A DNA stretch of 64,000 nt from Blastopirellula marina (GTDB lineage: Bacteria; Planctomycetota; Planctomycetia; Pirellulales; Pirellulaceae). The position numbers and the translations under genes were made by a program. Of the stretch, positions 10,001 to 17,258 are shown piece by piece. Every line of letters begins with the position of its first letter. Position 1 is the first letter of the stretch. The notes under the pieces were generated by a model, which saw only the letters and a list, made by a program, of their open reading frames with translations, did not search any database and had not been told where the DNA came from. The stretch lies in assembly GCF_002967765.1 (NCBI RefSeq), contig NZ_PUHY01000004.1:496001-560000 (forward strand). The letters run 5' to 3'.

Positions 10001-10489
10001 GTCGCGCAGGAATACGCCTTGACGTTTGCCGGCGCCGCCAACCCAAAACGATCGCATCGCTTCGAGACGTTCGTTTTGATCGAAGTAGAAGAGATTAGAA
10101 CCCGCCAACGAAACAAATCGCGGATTATCTTCCTCTTGACCGCTGAGAGCGAATTCCGCAGTCCCTTCGAGAGTTCTTTCGTTGAGAGAGGCGCGATAGG
10201 TGATTTTATTGGCAGGCAAGTCTTGCTGCTGACGTTCCTGTTGCTGCGTGAATTCGGTCACTAGTTGCTCGAAGTCGGTCAGCTTCATCTGCGGAGCGAA
10301 CTCGAACCCAGAACGAGGCCATTCTTGCGAGCGGTTTTCAGGGACATAGACCCGCTGAAACTCGAGGACCTGCGGTTGTTCAGGCTTTGTTTGTGCCTGG
10401 GACGCCGGTACGTAACATGCCCACAGCATGATCGTCAGGCCGATCTGCAATAAGCAGGTCATATGGTTCAAGAGCTTGCGTGCGATCAT
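4007..10489 (-). CDS. giant envelope protein of two fused modules (2160 aa)
   Basis: The family is not recognised and is probably restricted to planctomycetes. A signal peptide or anchor (LLNHMTCLLQIGLTIMLWA) is followed by about 900 residues of beta-rich ectodomain. Then come about three membrane helices (about 968-1045; GSVLVLSIATLLTCLLVGW, MTALLLVLVAVAPWL), and a second signal-like helix (NSLLLAVVLGLGFEGISQIQA) at about 1055-1076. A second ectodomain of about 1000 residues follows, ending in two or three helices (about 2085-2150). It therefore looks like two complete units joined in one gene, and each resembles the upstream 1141-aa protein. The start codon overlaps the upstream stop by four bases (ATGA), implying translational coupling. 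No catalytic motif was seen. A role as a structural or membrane-tethered carbohydrate- or protein-binding envelope component is a guess only. Confidence 0.8.
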   Translation of the reverse strand: MIARKLLNHMTCLLQIGLTIMLWACYVPASQAQTKPEQPQVLEFQRVYVPENRSQEWPRSGFEFAPQMKLTDFEQLVTEFTQQQERQQQDLPANKITYRASLNERTLEGTAEFALSGQEEDNPRFVSLAGSNLFYFDQNERLEAMRSFWVGGAGKRQGVFLRDARNDFSLDWSYYVSSPSNDETRVDLNLAFAPQVDFYLTLPERYKVLLHDGIQLEPPKSDQAEVMPTQTWHFCPQWQGKLSFSLVTSDREFKLNEATATQASRYHVQNNACEVSSEITLHQPPQGALDLTIPSSLVVSRISVNGSEIDNLDIQETAGQDQQLRLPQSLFSMGETAKVVLQGSAPLTITNYSKIDLPLVFVSSQPTESHVVAVELDDGINLSYCMLKNAQQVAFLPHNSLGRSNLQFRLFDDTAKIGLQLFRPEHQIRFILVHKATVDDLTIRSESVVQVVDGGDAAEHIELQLLPGWHTESVALRSNNNDVRWEETTRDDQRVLRIENTSDASSFRIMLRRTRENDFGNLKLEDFRPFALVPGTGNQEWVSVKPESGFELQLEPEGLVARRGRSDVPPEIDEIFGAQWKTPAFEIQGRSDLRHLLRVNRTRATYKAVVDIQTHIQETSYQSLAEIRLEGNGLLPETLLISSTKPWPANTKWTTPELETVPWTAVTTTTGGSDDPTHRELSYIYELKPPSESTFPLILRGQFPSEDKAFQTPLLLSVSSAETGTLTLIASRRCQITADPVLLRKVYLANPTSPANTNIVRFEYRPSELRRLAASLDTLINCQWDEARPLPPIFASQALHAVSVENDGQRRMTSTWQVVTSPDTLASFTLPQGSQLTLVQWQGSPWSRWQERNGQIEVELPESATAVDLELQYAMDDGPIRFVQAVTPQFASAEFPTSTHEYRFALGNHLQHIVLPQMRWNQFGEHLRKCLWTGIWQSSFFAPGSHDSITDNDLHRWSGQSIWVVHQGSVLVLSIATLLTCLLVGWHFYPLATRGMTALLLVLVAVAPWLPEVLSPISSAAFLGITLGGIGGFLMLPSNRIADAYPTGSTIKATRSTIATNSLLLAVVLGLGFEGISQIQAEDAPATGKPAPYPVLIPIDNDRKPIGQAYLPQAFYERLIASTQQSDSELPRDIVEGIRYEISTIDSVQPASEIAITTYIEIFATSTSLSANDVRIPFDPQLGETIETALHNDSLLINAFDEDTAELVIPIKESGAHSIKIQSTLPVAAEDDAPLELHLDTPSDISTAVTIADSMKMGSPTIAFGDREVSVEASNIRQTIPLGPVSGFDLTWDSPALQSTFEFQEYDLLEYLEDDVQLRMRLKLTNRPQMLGPILLSVDSRLTLNMQQSLDWTAEVKSSSVASSTRTYSINLLEGLTQDDEIELRFTLEEAQQVGQLRFPNIRVLNGSLQRRWVAVAATSQLQVQSQAQSRVTVLSQDEFLREWNEPVPDFRFAVSVATVESLDWLISTRPIATRGNADLRYRIDLDADGYDFNIKAQIETYSGQPHQYVVEISPDCQVDSVQYLVDGLLRPIQWHYDTKSGELGIMLLTNISGLQELSIQGRKWLAADQKNLVVSPIKIREVHTENSRVQLYRDHTVLVRSSINPNLIPIQEESIDVTDLNNVPVGYWQVADASKPVVWQVLPNQVNIRGDILTVVNRVGGVWTMQWIGKLDIRSGSVGYLQWLVPPDITIDTDSVQGFEVTSWPLPDKSATVYQMIPRTSGPLKFEWRGKLEPTPGKRVSFSPLRLVGQPYISQWVAIPRQIDQQEVYGISQELRGTVIAGLWLTANTPPSYQLLQATRPEYHCEIIQRTHPTGQPVVSSIETTLHIDSHSDAYGVMQATVVPQGNGEVAIDLDPEIDVLAASVDFERQWQLERSSSESVILPLKSNSLPQVVEIAFRSHLTAGQRPQLQDVPRPRFAFPVRVQEKLRVSLPPDWEVENMSKIDQLAWNQNLVTTAFAMKDASRETQSAINANEIAHWNDLRMEQAFTALKQFQDLLRARGETPENTHQIITDLLGSNTAEVEAWPVSGKTNLRIANDSLSAASTRTDERFSYFSRKDIDQPIPIREAMVHRGSRWPMIISSLSSVMIIGLMFSNSPILVSIGKHTRDWMGRNPQICGILLGLFWWQFLPPNFVGLLLIVAVVWVSIPWRTSSLFGRA

Positions 10490-13400
10490 CGCGATTGGCC
10501 GCTGGAAGGAACGGTCGCGGGCAACGAGGTTGTTGAGACGGCGGAGTGGCCGGCTGAATTCGAAGTTGGTTGCGTTGTCGCGGGAACGGATGCTTGGCTG
10601 TCGCTTGACGAGCGTGCCCGAACGGCAGACTTCACCGGAGCACGATACGAAAACATGTGGTACAGCATGATTCCCAAAATCCCCAGCATCATCCCCAGAA
10701 CCGACATCTGCCCAATCAATACGGCAAAGTCAGGGAACGCCATCGCCAGTCCGGTAACCGCAATCGCGACTGCTCCGAAGACGACCGCATGCCGCGACTG
10801 TGGTACATAGAACAGGAACATTAAGCTTGCGAGAGCGATGCCAGAGAACATTAGCATCAAGTAACTTGTCTTGGCCGCCGTTATTCGGACCCCTTTTATC
10901 GGACCAATGGTGCTGTAAAGAGAGCGGTCCATTCCCTGCGGGAATTGTGATTGTTTATGGATCTTAGCGAGTTTTTCGAGCTGATCCTGATTCAGACGAG
11001 GCGTTCGTCGATATCGACCTCGGTTCCACATCCATTCCATCTCTTCCGACATTTCGGAAGCTGAGAGGATCAACCAATTGCCAGGAGATACAATCTGTAG
11101 GTAGCTGTACCCTGTTTCTTTGCCTGGTTGGCCACTCCCGATAATCGCGTTCTCGATCACGGGCGAGTCGACGTTCATTGAAGACTGGATACCGACACCA
11201 GGAGGGAATTTATACCAGATCTCCAGACGATCTCCGCCCGATTCATTGTGCTCGGTGATATTGAACGTGATTTGATTTTTCTCTTGGGTAAATTCCTGCT
11301 CGGTACCATTCCAGTAGACTTCGGCGTAGTCGACTTTCTCAGGCAAGCTGACGGTTAACTTCGGCGCCGTTGTTCGTAGCGTGTAAGTTGCCCGATCACG
11401 ACGTTCGTCCGCGGTCAACGCAACCTGAAGCCAATGGAAGTCGACCACCACACGGTCGTCAGACTTAGGGGTTAGAAACGGAGCGGAGAACTCAACCTGT
11501 TGAAACTGGTTGCCAGGTATCTGGACCGTATTGGGTGTCAGCGCCGTGCCAAACGATTGCCAGTCTTCCGTGGGCGAAAGAACATCGACTTCGTAGGGTG
11601 TTTGGAATGTCAATTCGAACGGCTTGAAGTCGACATCGATTCGCTCCGCCGCCAAGTCTTCGACCTTAGGGGTTAGTAACGAAATCTGATACTGACTTCG
11701 GTCCGCGTTCATCGTCTCGATAGGGGACGTATATTTCAGCTCAATCTTGTAAGGCGGAGCGACATCTCCCAAGGGATACTCGATCGTGCGACCGGTCGAA
11801 AGATCAACCAACTGACCGGCAACCGCTTCGCCGTTGATCTGTACGCTCATCACTTCTGAGACATTGATACCGTCGGGTAAATTCAGGATCGCCTTCTCGC
11901 GAACGCAGTGGAACGGTTCGTACAGAAACTCTTGTTGGATTTGAGATTGCGGATTACCTTCCTGAAGCTCGACGGAAGCCTTGCTCGCAACAATCAAGCG
12001 AGGGACGACTGGGGTTAAGCTGAGCCCAAGTTTCAAGGCCTCTTGAGACGGCGAGGCACGAAGGACAATCGTTCCGCGCTGACCTGATAGTTCGCTTTCC
12101 TGGCTTTGGCTACGATCGAGCTGAAACCCATCGCTCAATTCCGATTGGTAACGAATGTCGATATCATCGGTTTGAATAACCTTAACCGTGGCTGTCCCCC
12201 ACGGTTCGGCTCTGGGAATAGGCCAAGGTAATTGAATATCGGCCGGATTACGCATCGGATGATCCAGCCGAGCATGAATGGTGAGTTCAATGGTCCGATA
12301 AGGGGCGACCGACATCGTGTCAGCACCGGTCTCGCCAGCCAGGGGAAGGATAAGCTGACCACTGTCGTCATCGGACGGCTGCCACTGCGCGGCCCCTTGC
12401 GTGTCGACTCCGTGAATTGTCCACCCTTTCATATCGATCACGAGATCGTCGTGATACGTACGTGGCAATCGGTATGTCAGACGGCCATCCAGTTCTGAGT
12501 CCAACGCCCCGACGCGGAGTTCATATTCCGACTTTACCCGGGCGGTCGACTGAATCGGCTGAGTGTTCACAATCAACGTAGCCGGCTGATGGTCGTACGA
12601 ATACGAAGCGCGAATGTTAGGGATGTCACCAGTGCGAATTGACTGCTCGCGCATCGACGTCGGCGTGTCCCACATTACGTGGACGTTGTTCGCCGCAACG
12701 ATGTTGAGCACGCCTTCCTGGAAATCGCTTCCGACGACGTCGAACTGGCCAATCGAAAACTGACGTTTTCCACGTTCGCTGGGAACCGGCTCAGTTTGTC
12801 TGGTGGTAATCGAGACGGTGACAGGCTCTTTGGTGGGCTCGGCGAGTTCGACCAATAGCCGATTTCCAAATCGCTGACCTTGGCTATCGAGAGGTCGTAT
12901 CGTGTAGCCCGATGCAGGCGTCGTAGAGGGCACGAATTCCGCACTGTCGTCGATTTGAACCTCGAACGAATCGAATTCGATTGTCTTGCTTGAGACAACC
13001 AACTTTGCTTCGGTGACAATCGTGCTTTCGACATCGACCGATGCACGGAGAGCGCCCTTCACCTCAAGCTGAACCGATCGTTCCATCGTGGACTGTTCAT
13101 CGAATCGCCAGTGGAGACCTAACGGTCCTCCGGCGAATTCCAAGAGCTGCACACTGTGTTCCGGCGGCGGTGGATCGGTCAGTGATTTGACGACCATGCT
13201 GCCGTGATGCGAGAACGTTGCACCTGACTTTGGTATGTCGATTTTCACAAGACATTTAGTGTCGGCGGGAAGATTTGTATCAAGAGCTGTTTCATCACCT
13301 CGTGTCGATAATGCAACGAGTGCGGTGACTTCAAGCTTAATGGCTTCACGTTTCAGAGGAGCCAACGGTGCGCCTGCTGCGGCGGGAATCTCACACCACA

Positions 13401-13911
13401 GGGCATAGCCGTCGTCGACCGTGTTGTCAGCGGGTGGATCGACGAATACTTGAATTTCAGGGGTCGTGACGATCTCGGAGCGAAAGACCGCGTTCCGTAA
13501 ACCGATCGGAACACGGATCCATCCACTGACACGCGGCACGATTTCGTACGTGGCGTTGATCAGGGCATTTTCACCATCGACGGAGATGTCCGCTGTAACG
13601 CCTTCGAACGAGTATTTCGGAAGGCCCTTCGGGTTGCGGTTTAGGTAGACATCTTTGAACCAAGTTCGAAATGCTTCGGCGGGGAAGTCGAGCACTCGCT
13701 CTAACTGGGCACCCTCGGTAATCACGCCGTCCTTGACGGGAAGCAGGAAGATCGGGAGTTCTCGTTCTTCCACGCGAATTGGAGCGGTGACCTGGGCTTC
13801 CGCGAATGATGTCAGCGTGATTGCGAGCGACAGAACGCACAGAATGCGTACCCAGCCACAGAGACTGTGCCTCAATTGTGCGGAACGGTGTTCGCGGCAC
13901 GCGACAATCAT
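10486..13911 (-). CDS. large envelope protein, single module (1141 aa)
   Basis: This is the first gene of a two-gene unit with the 2160-aa protein. A signal peptide at about residues 20-40 (WVRILCVLSLAITLTSFAEAQ) leads into a beta-rich ectodomain of about 960 residues with many VSG/GEDAL-like turns and no enzymatic signature. Three hydrophobic helices at about 1010-1100 follow (YLMLMFSGIALASLMFLFY, VVFGAVAIAVTGLAMAF, VLGMMLGILGIMLYHMF). The tail is a Ser/Thr/Pro/Ala-rich stretch probably on the cytoplasmic side. The segment SGIALASL...FYVPQSRHAVVFGAV...LGMMLGILG lines up by eye with SIATLLTC...FYPLATRGMTALLLV...LGITLGGIGG in the middle of the 2160-aa protein, so the two are homologous. ATG 13911 has no clear Shine-Dalgarno, as is common in this phylum. 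Function unknown. Confidence 0.8.
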   Translation of the reverse strand: MIVACREHRSAQLRHSLCGWVRILCVLSLAITLTSFAEAQVTAPIRVEERELPIFLLPVKDGVITEGAQLERVLDFPAEAFRTWFKDVYLNRNPKGLPKYSFEGVTADISVDGENALINATYEIVPRVSGWIRVPIGLRNAVFRSEIVTTPEIQVFVDPPADNTVDDGYALWCEIPAAAGAPLAPLKREAIKLEVTALVALSTRGDETALDTNLPADTKCLVKIDIPKSGATFSHHGSMVVKSLTDPPPPEHSVQLLEFAGGPLGLHWRFDEQSTMERSVQLEVKGALRASVDVESTIVTEAKLVVSSKTIEFDSFEVQIDDSAEFVPSTTPASGYTIRPLDSQGQRFGNRLLVELAEPTKEPVTVSITTRQTEPVPSERGKRQFSIGQFDVVGSDFQEGVLNIVAANNVHVMWDTPTSMREQSIRTGDIPNIRASYSYDHQPATLIVNTQPIQSTARVKSEYELRVGALDSELDGRLTYRLPRTYHDDLVIDMKGWTIHGVDTQGAAQWQPSDDDSGQLILPLAGETGADTMSVAPYRTIELTIHARLDHPMRNPADIQLPWPIPRAEPWGTATVKVIQTDDIDIRYQSELSDGFQLDRSQSQESELSGQRGTIVLRASPSQEALKLGLSLTPVVPRLIVASKASVELQEGNPQSQIQQEFLYEPFHCVREKAILNLPDGINVSEVMSVQINGEAVAGQLVDLSTGRTIEYPLGDVAPPYKIELKYTSPIETMNADRSQYQISLLTPKVEDLAAERIDVDFKPFELTFQTPYEVDVLSPTEDWQSFGTALTPNTVQIPGNQFQQVEFSAPFLTPKSDDRVVVDFHWLQVALTADERRDRATYTLRTTAPKLTVSLPEKVDYAEVYWNGTEQEFTQEKNQITFNITEHNESGGDRLEIWYKFPPGVGIQSSMNVDSPVIENAIIGSGQPGKETGYSYLQIVSPGNWLILSASEMSEEMEWMWNRGRYRRTPRLNQDQLEKLAKIHKQSQFPQGMDRSLYSTIGPIKGVRITAAKTSYLMLMFSGIALASLMFLFYVPQSRHAVVFGAVAIAVTGLAMAFPDFAVLIGQMSVLGMMLGILGIMLYHMFSYRAPVKSAVRARSSSDSQASVPATTQPTSNSAGHSAVSTTSLPATVPSSGQSR

Positions 13912-14241
13912 GGAGTCGGGGAACTTCTGATCAACGAGGAGTCGGATGAGCCACCCAAAGATGAGCAGGTGGTCGCCATGAGTGAACGATGGGGCGGAGT
14001 TGTCGTGTATCGAGAGGTGGAACGCAGGCTAATTACGTTCCCGGTCGAAATACGCTTCCCACTTTCCGCGATAGCGAATCACTACTTGGCGTGTTATTCC
14101 AGTTTATTCAGTCGCCTCCACATGCCGAAAACGGTTGAGCATGCTGGCTTGCGAAAACTACGAAAAAAATACCAGTCGCACCAATTATAGCACCCACAAC
14201 TCGTGGAATAGTCCTCAGAAGGGCAAATCTGGCTCCGACGG
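13912..14241. other. 330-base region upstream of the giant-protein operon
   Basis: This is the leader or promoter region of the two-gene minus-strand unit. On the minus strand a TATAAT-like hexamer lies at about 14185-14190 (ATTATA on the plus strand), but no matching -35 was found. A 107-codon plus-strand frame (13867-14190) and a short minus-strand frame crossing 14094-14303 overlap real genes and lack ribosome sites. No gene is supported here. Confidence 0.35.
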
Positions 14242-15021
14242 CTAAGAACTCGAGATTTCCTTTTGCATCGCAGCCTGAAGTTCCGGCGTCGCTGTTGCAA
14301 CAATCTTTGGCTGCTGAATATCGAACGGTTGATTGTTATAGCCTTGAACGATTCCCCCTGCTTCCTGGACCAAAATTACCCCAGCGGCGACATCCCAAGG
14401 CTTGTTGGAACCAGCCCAGTAGCCATCAAGGCATCCACTGGCCACATAGGCGAGGTTAAGCGCTGCGGAGCCCAGGCGGCGGATTCCACGCGATTGTGTC
14501 AACACGTTGACGAAATCATCAATTTCCGACGATCCTTTCTGGATGCTCGCCGCGAAACTAGCCGCGATCAGCGCTTCATCCAAGGATTGGGCCGAACTAA
14601 CCTCGATTTTTTCATCGTTCAGGAAAGCTCCTTGGCCCTTTTCGGCCTTGAAGCAGCGATCGAACACCGGATCGTAAACTACACCTGCGATTACAGTTCC
14701 GGCCTCTGCTAAGCCAATCGATACGGAATAATTCGGCAATCCATGCACGTAATTGGTTGTGCCGTCCAGTGGATCGACAATCCAGCAGAATGGACTGCCT
14801 GTTTTGCGGGAAACGCCTGCCGGTCCTTCTTCTCCGAGGAACTCGAAGTCTGGGAAGTCACCTATGAGGATCTCTTCGATCGCTTTCTGGGCGGCAACGT
14901 CGGCGTCGGTCACTAGGTCCGCTCGCCCCTTTTCACGGACCTTGAATTTGCCCCGCCAGTGGTTGAGGACCTCGCCGGCAGCCCGGGCCGCCTTTTCGCA
15001 ACTTGTTAAGTAAGAAGACAT
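14242..15021 (-). CDS. suhB: inositol monophosphatase family protein
   Basis: A 259-residue Mg-dependent phosphatase of the inositol monophosphatase/SuhB family. The metal-site residues are in order: LGEEG (about 62-66), the hallmark IVDPLDGTTNYVHG (about 80-93) and SNKPWDVAAG (about 203-212). The family hydrolyses inositol-1-phosphate and related sugar monophosphates, and SuhB also acts in rRNA antitermination in enterobacteria. The sequence cannot separate SuhB from the sister CysQ and fructose-1,6-bisphosphatase groups with certainty, but length and motif spacing fit SuhB. ATG 15021 opens the family-typical N-terminus (a helix with REKGRADLVTDADVAAQ). It is divergent from the gene at 15401. 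Function in this organism is inferred from the family. Confidence 0.88.
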   Translation of the reverse strand: MSSYLTSCEKAARAAGEVLNHWRGKFKVREKGRADLVTDADVAAQKAIEEILIGDFPDFEFLGEEGPAGVSRKTGSPFCWIVDPLDGTTNYVHGLPNYSVSIGLAEAGTVIAGVVYDPVFDRCFKAEKGQGAFLNDEKIEVSSAQSLDEALIAASFAASIQKGSSEIDDFVNVLTQSRGIRRLGSAALNLAYVASGCLDGYWAGSNKPWDVAAGVILVQEAGGIVQGYNNQPFDIQQPKIVATATPELQAAMQKEISSS

Positions 15022-15400
15022 TACGTTTCTTTCTTGCCAGGTGAGGCGTGTAATAAATACCGGTACCGTAGGTCGTTTTTACCATGATTTCGGACACCGA
15101 GATACTTGCCTATCCAGGGGTATCTAGCTGTAACGTAAAGCCGGCTAAATTCGGCGACTGGATTCCTAAATTCTTGTCAATTTATTGTGGACACCCTTCC
15201 GATTTTTGGTATCATCTACTACATCATCCCTGGAACAGCGGTAATTACTTTATCATTCCGCATCGCAGTTTTTCGGCTTCGGTGCCACAATTTCGGCCTC
15301 TTCTCTGTTCCGGCCCCGTCGACTTGCCTTGGTGAGCGACGGGGTTTTTTTATTTCTTGCCGGGGTTTCCGTTTCTCGTGGATTGGCGAAAATCATACCC
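15022..15400. other. long intergenic region holding a possible short plus-strand transcript
   Basis: This 379-base gap lies between divergent genes. A strong plus-strand terminator at 15314-15351 sits before the start of the next plus-strand gene, so some transcript must end there. A weak promoter-like pair, TTGTGG and TATCAT with 19 bases between, lies around 15184-15214 and would give an RNA of about 130 bases. No protein frame in it has a ribosome site. A small RNA or an attenuated leader are both possible. Confidence 0.4.
15314..15351 (+). terminator. strong intrinsic terminator before the 15401 gene
   Basis: Perfect 8-base arms CCCCGTCG (15314-15321) and CGACGGGG (15337-15344), loop of 15 bases, followed at once by TTTTTTTATTT. 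It points along the plus strand and lies 50 bases upstream of the gene at 15401, so it either ends a short upstream transcript or attenuates that gene. Confidence 0.8.
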
Positions 15401-16093
15401 ATGAGCAACTCGATCTGGATCTCCGATTACGACGTCATTCACCGCTGCAACACGGAAACGTTTCAGCTATCTATTGCGGCGTTCCCCAACAGGATGAACG
15501 CCAAGTTTCACTCTTTGCCGAGAAACTGGCAGGTAGTCCAGTGGGAATTGGCGGGAATTGGAACACGAGACGATTTCTATGTCCGTGGCGATGACTTGGT
15601 CGAACGCTATACGGTCGATGATCTTTCGACCGAGATCTACAACCGTGTTTTGCCAGGGCGAGACGGAGTCGAAATGATCCTGTCCCGGCAAACTTCGCTG
15701 TTGGATTCTGATCCTGGGTTGTCGTTGAAGTTTTACTTCGAGGATGCCAACTCGATCAGCACCATGAACGCGGACGGTGACTGGAACCCGCCAGGGCTGG
15801 GGCCGACCGATCGTGCCGACCTGATCAACCCGATGGCAGCTGTGGTTGGCTGTCTCGATGCCGTGCAGTATGGCTTATTCGTCTATCCTGGTGACTGCGA
15901 AGCGATGCAGGTCCAACGCACCAGTGAAGAAGCCGTTGAGGTGACGCTGCCGCTATTCACCGTGCATCTGGAAAAAGGGGTCATTCGCCGTTCCCGAGTC
16001 CGCTTTGTTAGGGCTGAAGGAAAAGACGCGATGCAGCAATTGGCCGACAAGTATCGTGCCTTCTGCGAATCAGAAGTCCCGCTGACGACGTGA
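15401..16093 (+). CDS. hypothetical protein, 230 aa
   Basis: Not recognised. A soluble-looking protein of 230 residues with mixed alpha/beta composition, no signal peptide and no membrane helix. It begins MSNSIWISDYDVIHRCNTETF and contains a Trp-rich stretch (NWQVVQWELAGIG). The longer open frame from 15329 adds 24 residues that overlap the terminator's T-run and are hydrophobic by accident, so ATG 15401 is preferred. It lies six bases before the NPFASP membrane protein that follows and is probably cotranscribed with it. The leader terminator suggests its expression may be controlled by attenuation. No function can be offered. Confidence 0.7.
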   Translation: MSNSIWISDYDVIHRCNTETFQLSIAAFPNRMNAKFHSLPRNWQVVQWELAGIGTRDDFYVRGDDLVERYTVDDLSTEIYNRVLPGRDGVEMILSRQTSLLDSDPGLSLKFYFEDANSISTMNADGDWNPPGLGPTDRADLINPMAAVVGCLDAVQYGLFVYPGDCEAMQVQRTSEEAVEVTLPLFTVHLEKGVIRRSRVRFVRAEGKDAMQQLADKYRAFCESEVPLTT

Positions 16094-16099
16094 ATTTGA

Positions 16100-16642
16100 G
16101 TGGCTGATCCTAACGAGAACCCGTTCGCCTCTCCCGCTGATGTATCGCGGTCCGAACGTCTCGTGTTCCATGTTACCGATCGCGAGATCGTTGCGAAGGA
16201 GAACTTTCAGGCTGGCATCGCGGCTGTACTTTCTGTGATGTTGGGACTCGCGACGGTTCAGTTTGTCATCGCGGTTGGCCTCGTGAGTTTTGGCGGGGCG
16301 ATGATCACACTTGGTATTCTGACTTTCATGACGTTGAGCTGTATCGCCACGACGATTAATCATTGGACGCGCGCGAAGCGAGCCCAACAACGTTTTCCGT
16401 TGATGATCGATGACGACGGGATTCAAGCCAAGTTCGAGGATGACGGTGCATGGGTCTTGCGGACCATGCCTTGGAATGAAATTATCAACGTTCGTTTTGC
16501 CCCACGCGACAAAATGATCGTCACATCCACGAACAAGCAAGAATCTGTCGCTGATCTGCGGCTCCTTGGTGGTCGGCGTTGGGCACCGCTGAAAGAGACA
16601 CTCATGTATTACTCCGATTGGATGGCGGCGGAGCGTGACTAA
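16100..16642 (+). CDS. NPFASP-motif membrane protein with PH-like domain
   Basis: A 180-residue protein with the N-terminal signature ENPFASPAD, a short motif shared by otherwise unrelated membrane proteins in this window. Two hydrophobic helices (about residues 38-60 and 65-87) are followed by a cytoplasmic half with a YcxB/bPH-like pattern: strands FPLMIDDDGIQAKFEDDGA, then MPWNEIINVRFAPRDKMIVTS. That order resembles small bacterial PH-like or YcxB-type membrane proteins, but the match is by eye. It starts with GTG 16100, six bases after the preceding stop, so the two genes probably form a pair. No enzymatic motif. Confidence 0.65.
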   Translation: MADPNENPFASPADVSRSERLVFHVTDREIVAKENFQAGIAAVLSVMLGLATVQFVIAVGLVSFGGAMITLGILTFMTLSCIATTINHWTRAKRAQQRFPLMIDDDGIQAKFEDDGAWVLRTMPWNEIINVRFAPRDKMIVTSTNKQESVADLRLLGGRRWAPLKETLMYYSDWMAAERD

Positions 16643-16771
16643 TCAGGCAGGCTAAATCGCTTGACACCAGCGCCGTCGACCGAGAGTGCGCGGTGAAAGG
16701 TTATTTTCAAAGGAAACAGATGCCAGAGATTGATTTGGCATTTATTTGTGTGAATTAGAGGCGGAGTTGAA

Positions 16772-17113
16772 ATGAGCGATTTGCCGAACTGTCCAGAGTG
16801 TGACTCGGAGTATACCTACGAAGATCGAGACATGTTAGTTTGTCCTTCGTGTGGTCACGAGTGGAGCAAGGCGGATAGTAACGAGGAAGAGTTAGGCGAG
16901 CCTGTCGTCAAAGATGCCAACGGCAACGAACTCAGTGATGGCGACACCGTGACGGTCATTAAAGACCTGAAGGTGAAAGGTTCATCTTTGGTCGTGAAAG
17001 TTGGCACCAAGGTGAAGAACATTCGCTTGGTCGACGGCGATCATGATATCGACTGTAAGATCGATGGCATCGGCGCGATGCAACTAAAGTCGGAATACGT
17101 CAAAAAGGTATGA
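16772..17113 (+). CDS. yjdM: PhnA/YjdM family zinc-ribbon protein
   Basis: A 113-residue protein that matches the PhnA/YjdM family end to end. An N-terminal zinc ribbon has [10 protein letters not shown] and CPSCGHEW (two CxxC pairs at about residues 7-10 and 24-27), followed by the family core [25 protein letters not shown] and a C-terminal [14 protein letters not shown]. Despite its old name it is not required for phosphonate breakdown in E. coli and its role is not established. It stands alone here, with a 129-base gap upstream that contains the inverted repeat TGCCA/TGGCA, and ends close to the terminator at 17178-17214 facing the other way. The ATG at 16772 is preceded by GGCGGAG. Confidence 0.9.
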   Translation: MSDLPNCPECDSEYTYEDRDMLVCPSCGHEWSKADSNEEELGEPVVKDANGNELSDGDTVTVIKDLKVKGSSLVVKVGTKVKNIRLVDGDHDIDCKIDGIGAMQLKSEYVKKV

Positions 17114-17177
17114 CCAAGACCGGGTACGCGCATCGCGGAAAATCGGTATTTAAGACGCTTCGCGGGTTACTGTGCAT

Positions 17178-17214
17178 TAAAACGCCCCCAGGCTCGGAAT
17201 GAGCACTGGGGGCG
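17178..17214 (-). terminator. terminator of the sigma-factor gene
   Basis: Nine-base arms CGCCCCCAG (17183-17191) and CTGGGGGCG (17206-17214), loop 14 bases. Read on the minus strand it is followed by TTTTAAT, which fits an intrinsic terminator for the sigma factor gene that ends at 17259. Confidence 0.75.
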
Positions 17215-17258
17215 CGGTCAACTCTTAGGTTATGGTCAGGAAGTTGGGTGGGGGTCGC

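Noticed and set aside
13867-14190. 107-codon plus-strand frame upstream of the giant genes
   Set aside because: It overlaps the start of the 1141-aa gene on the other strand and has no ribosome site or motif.
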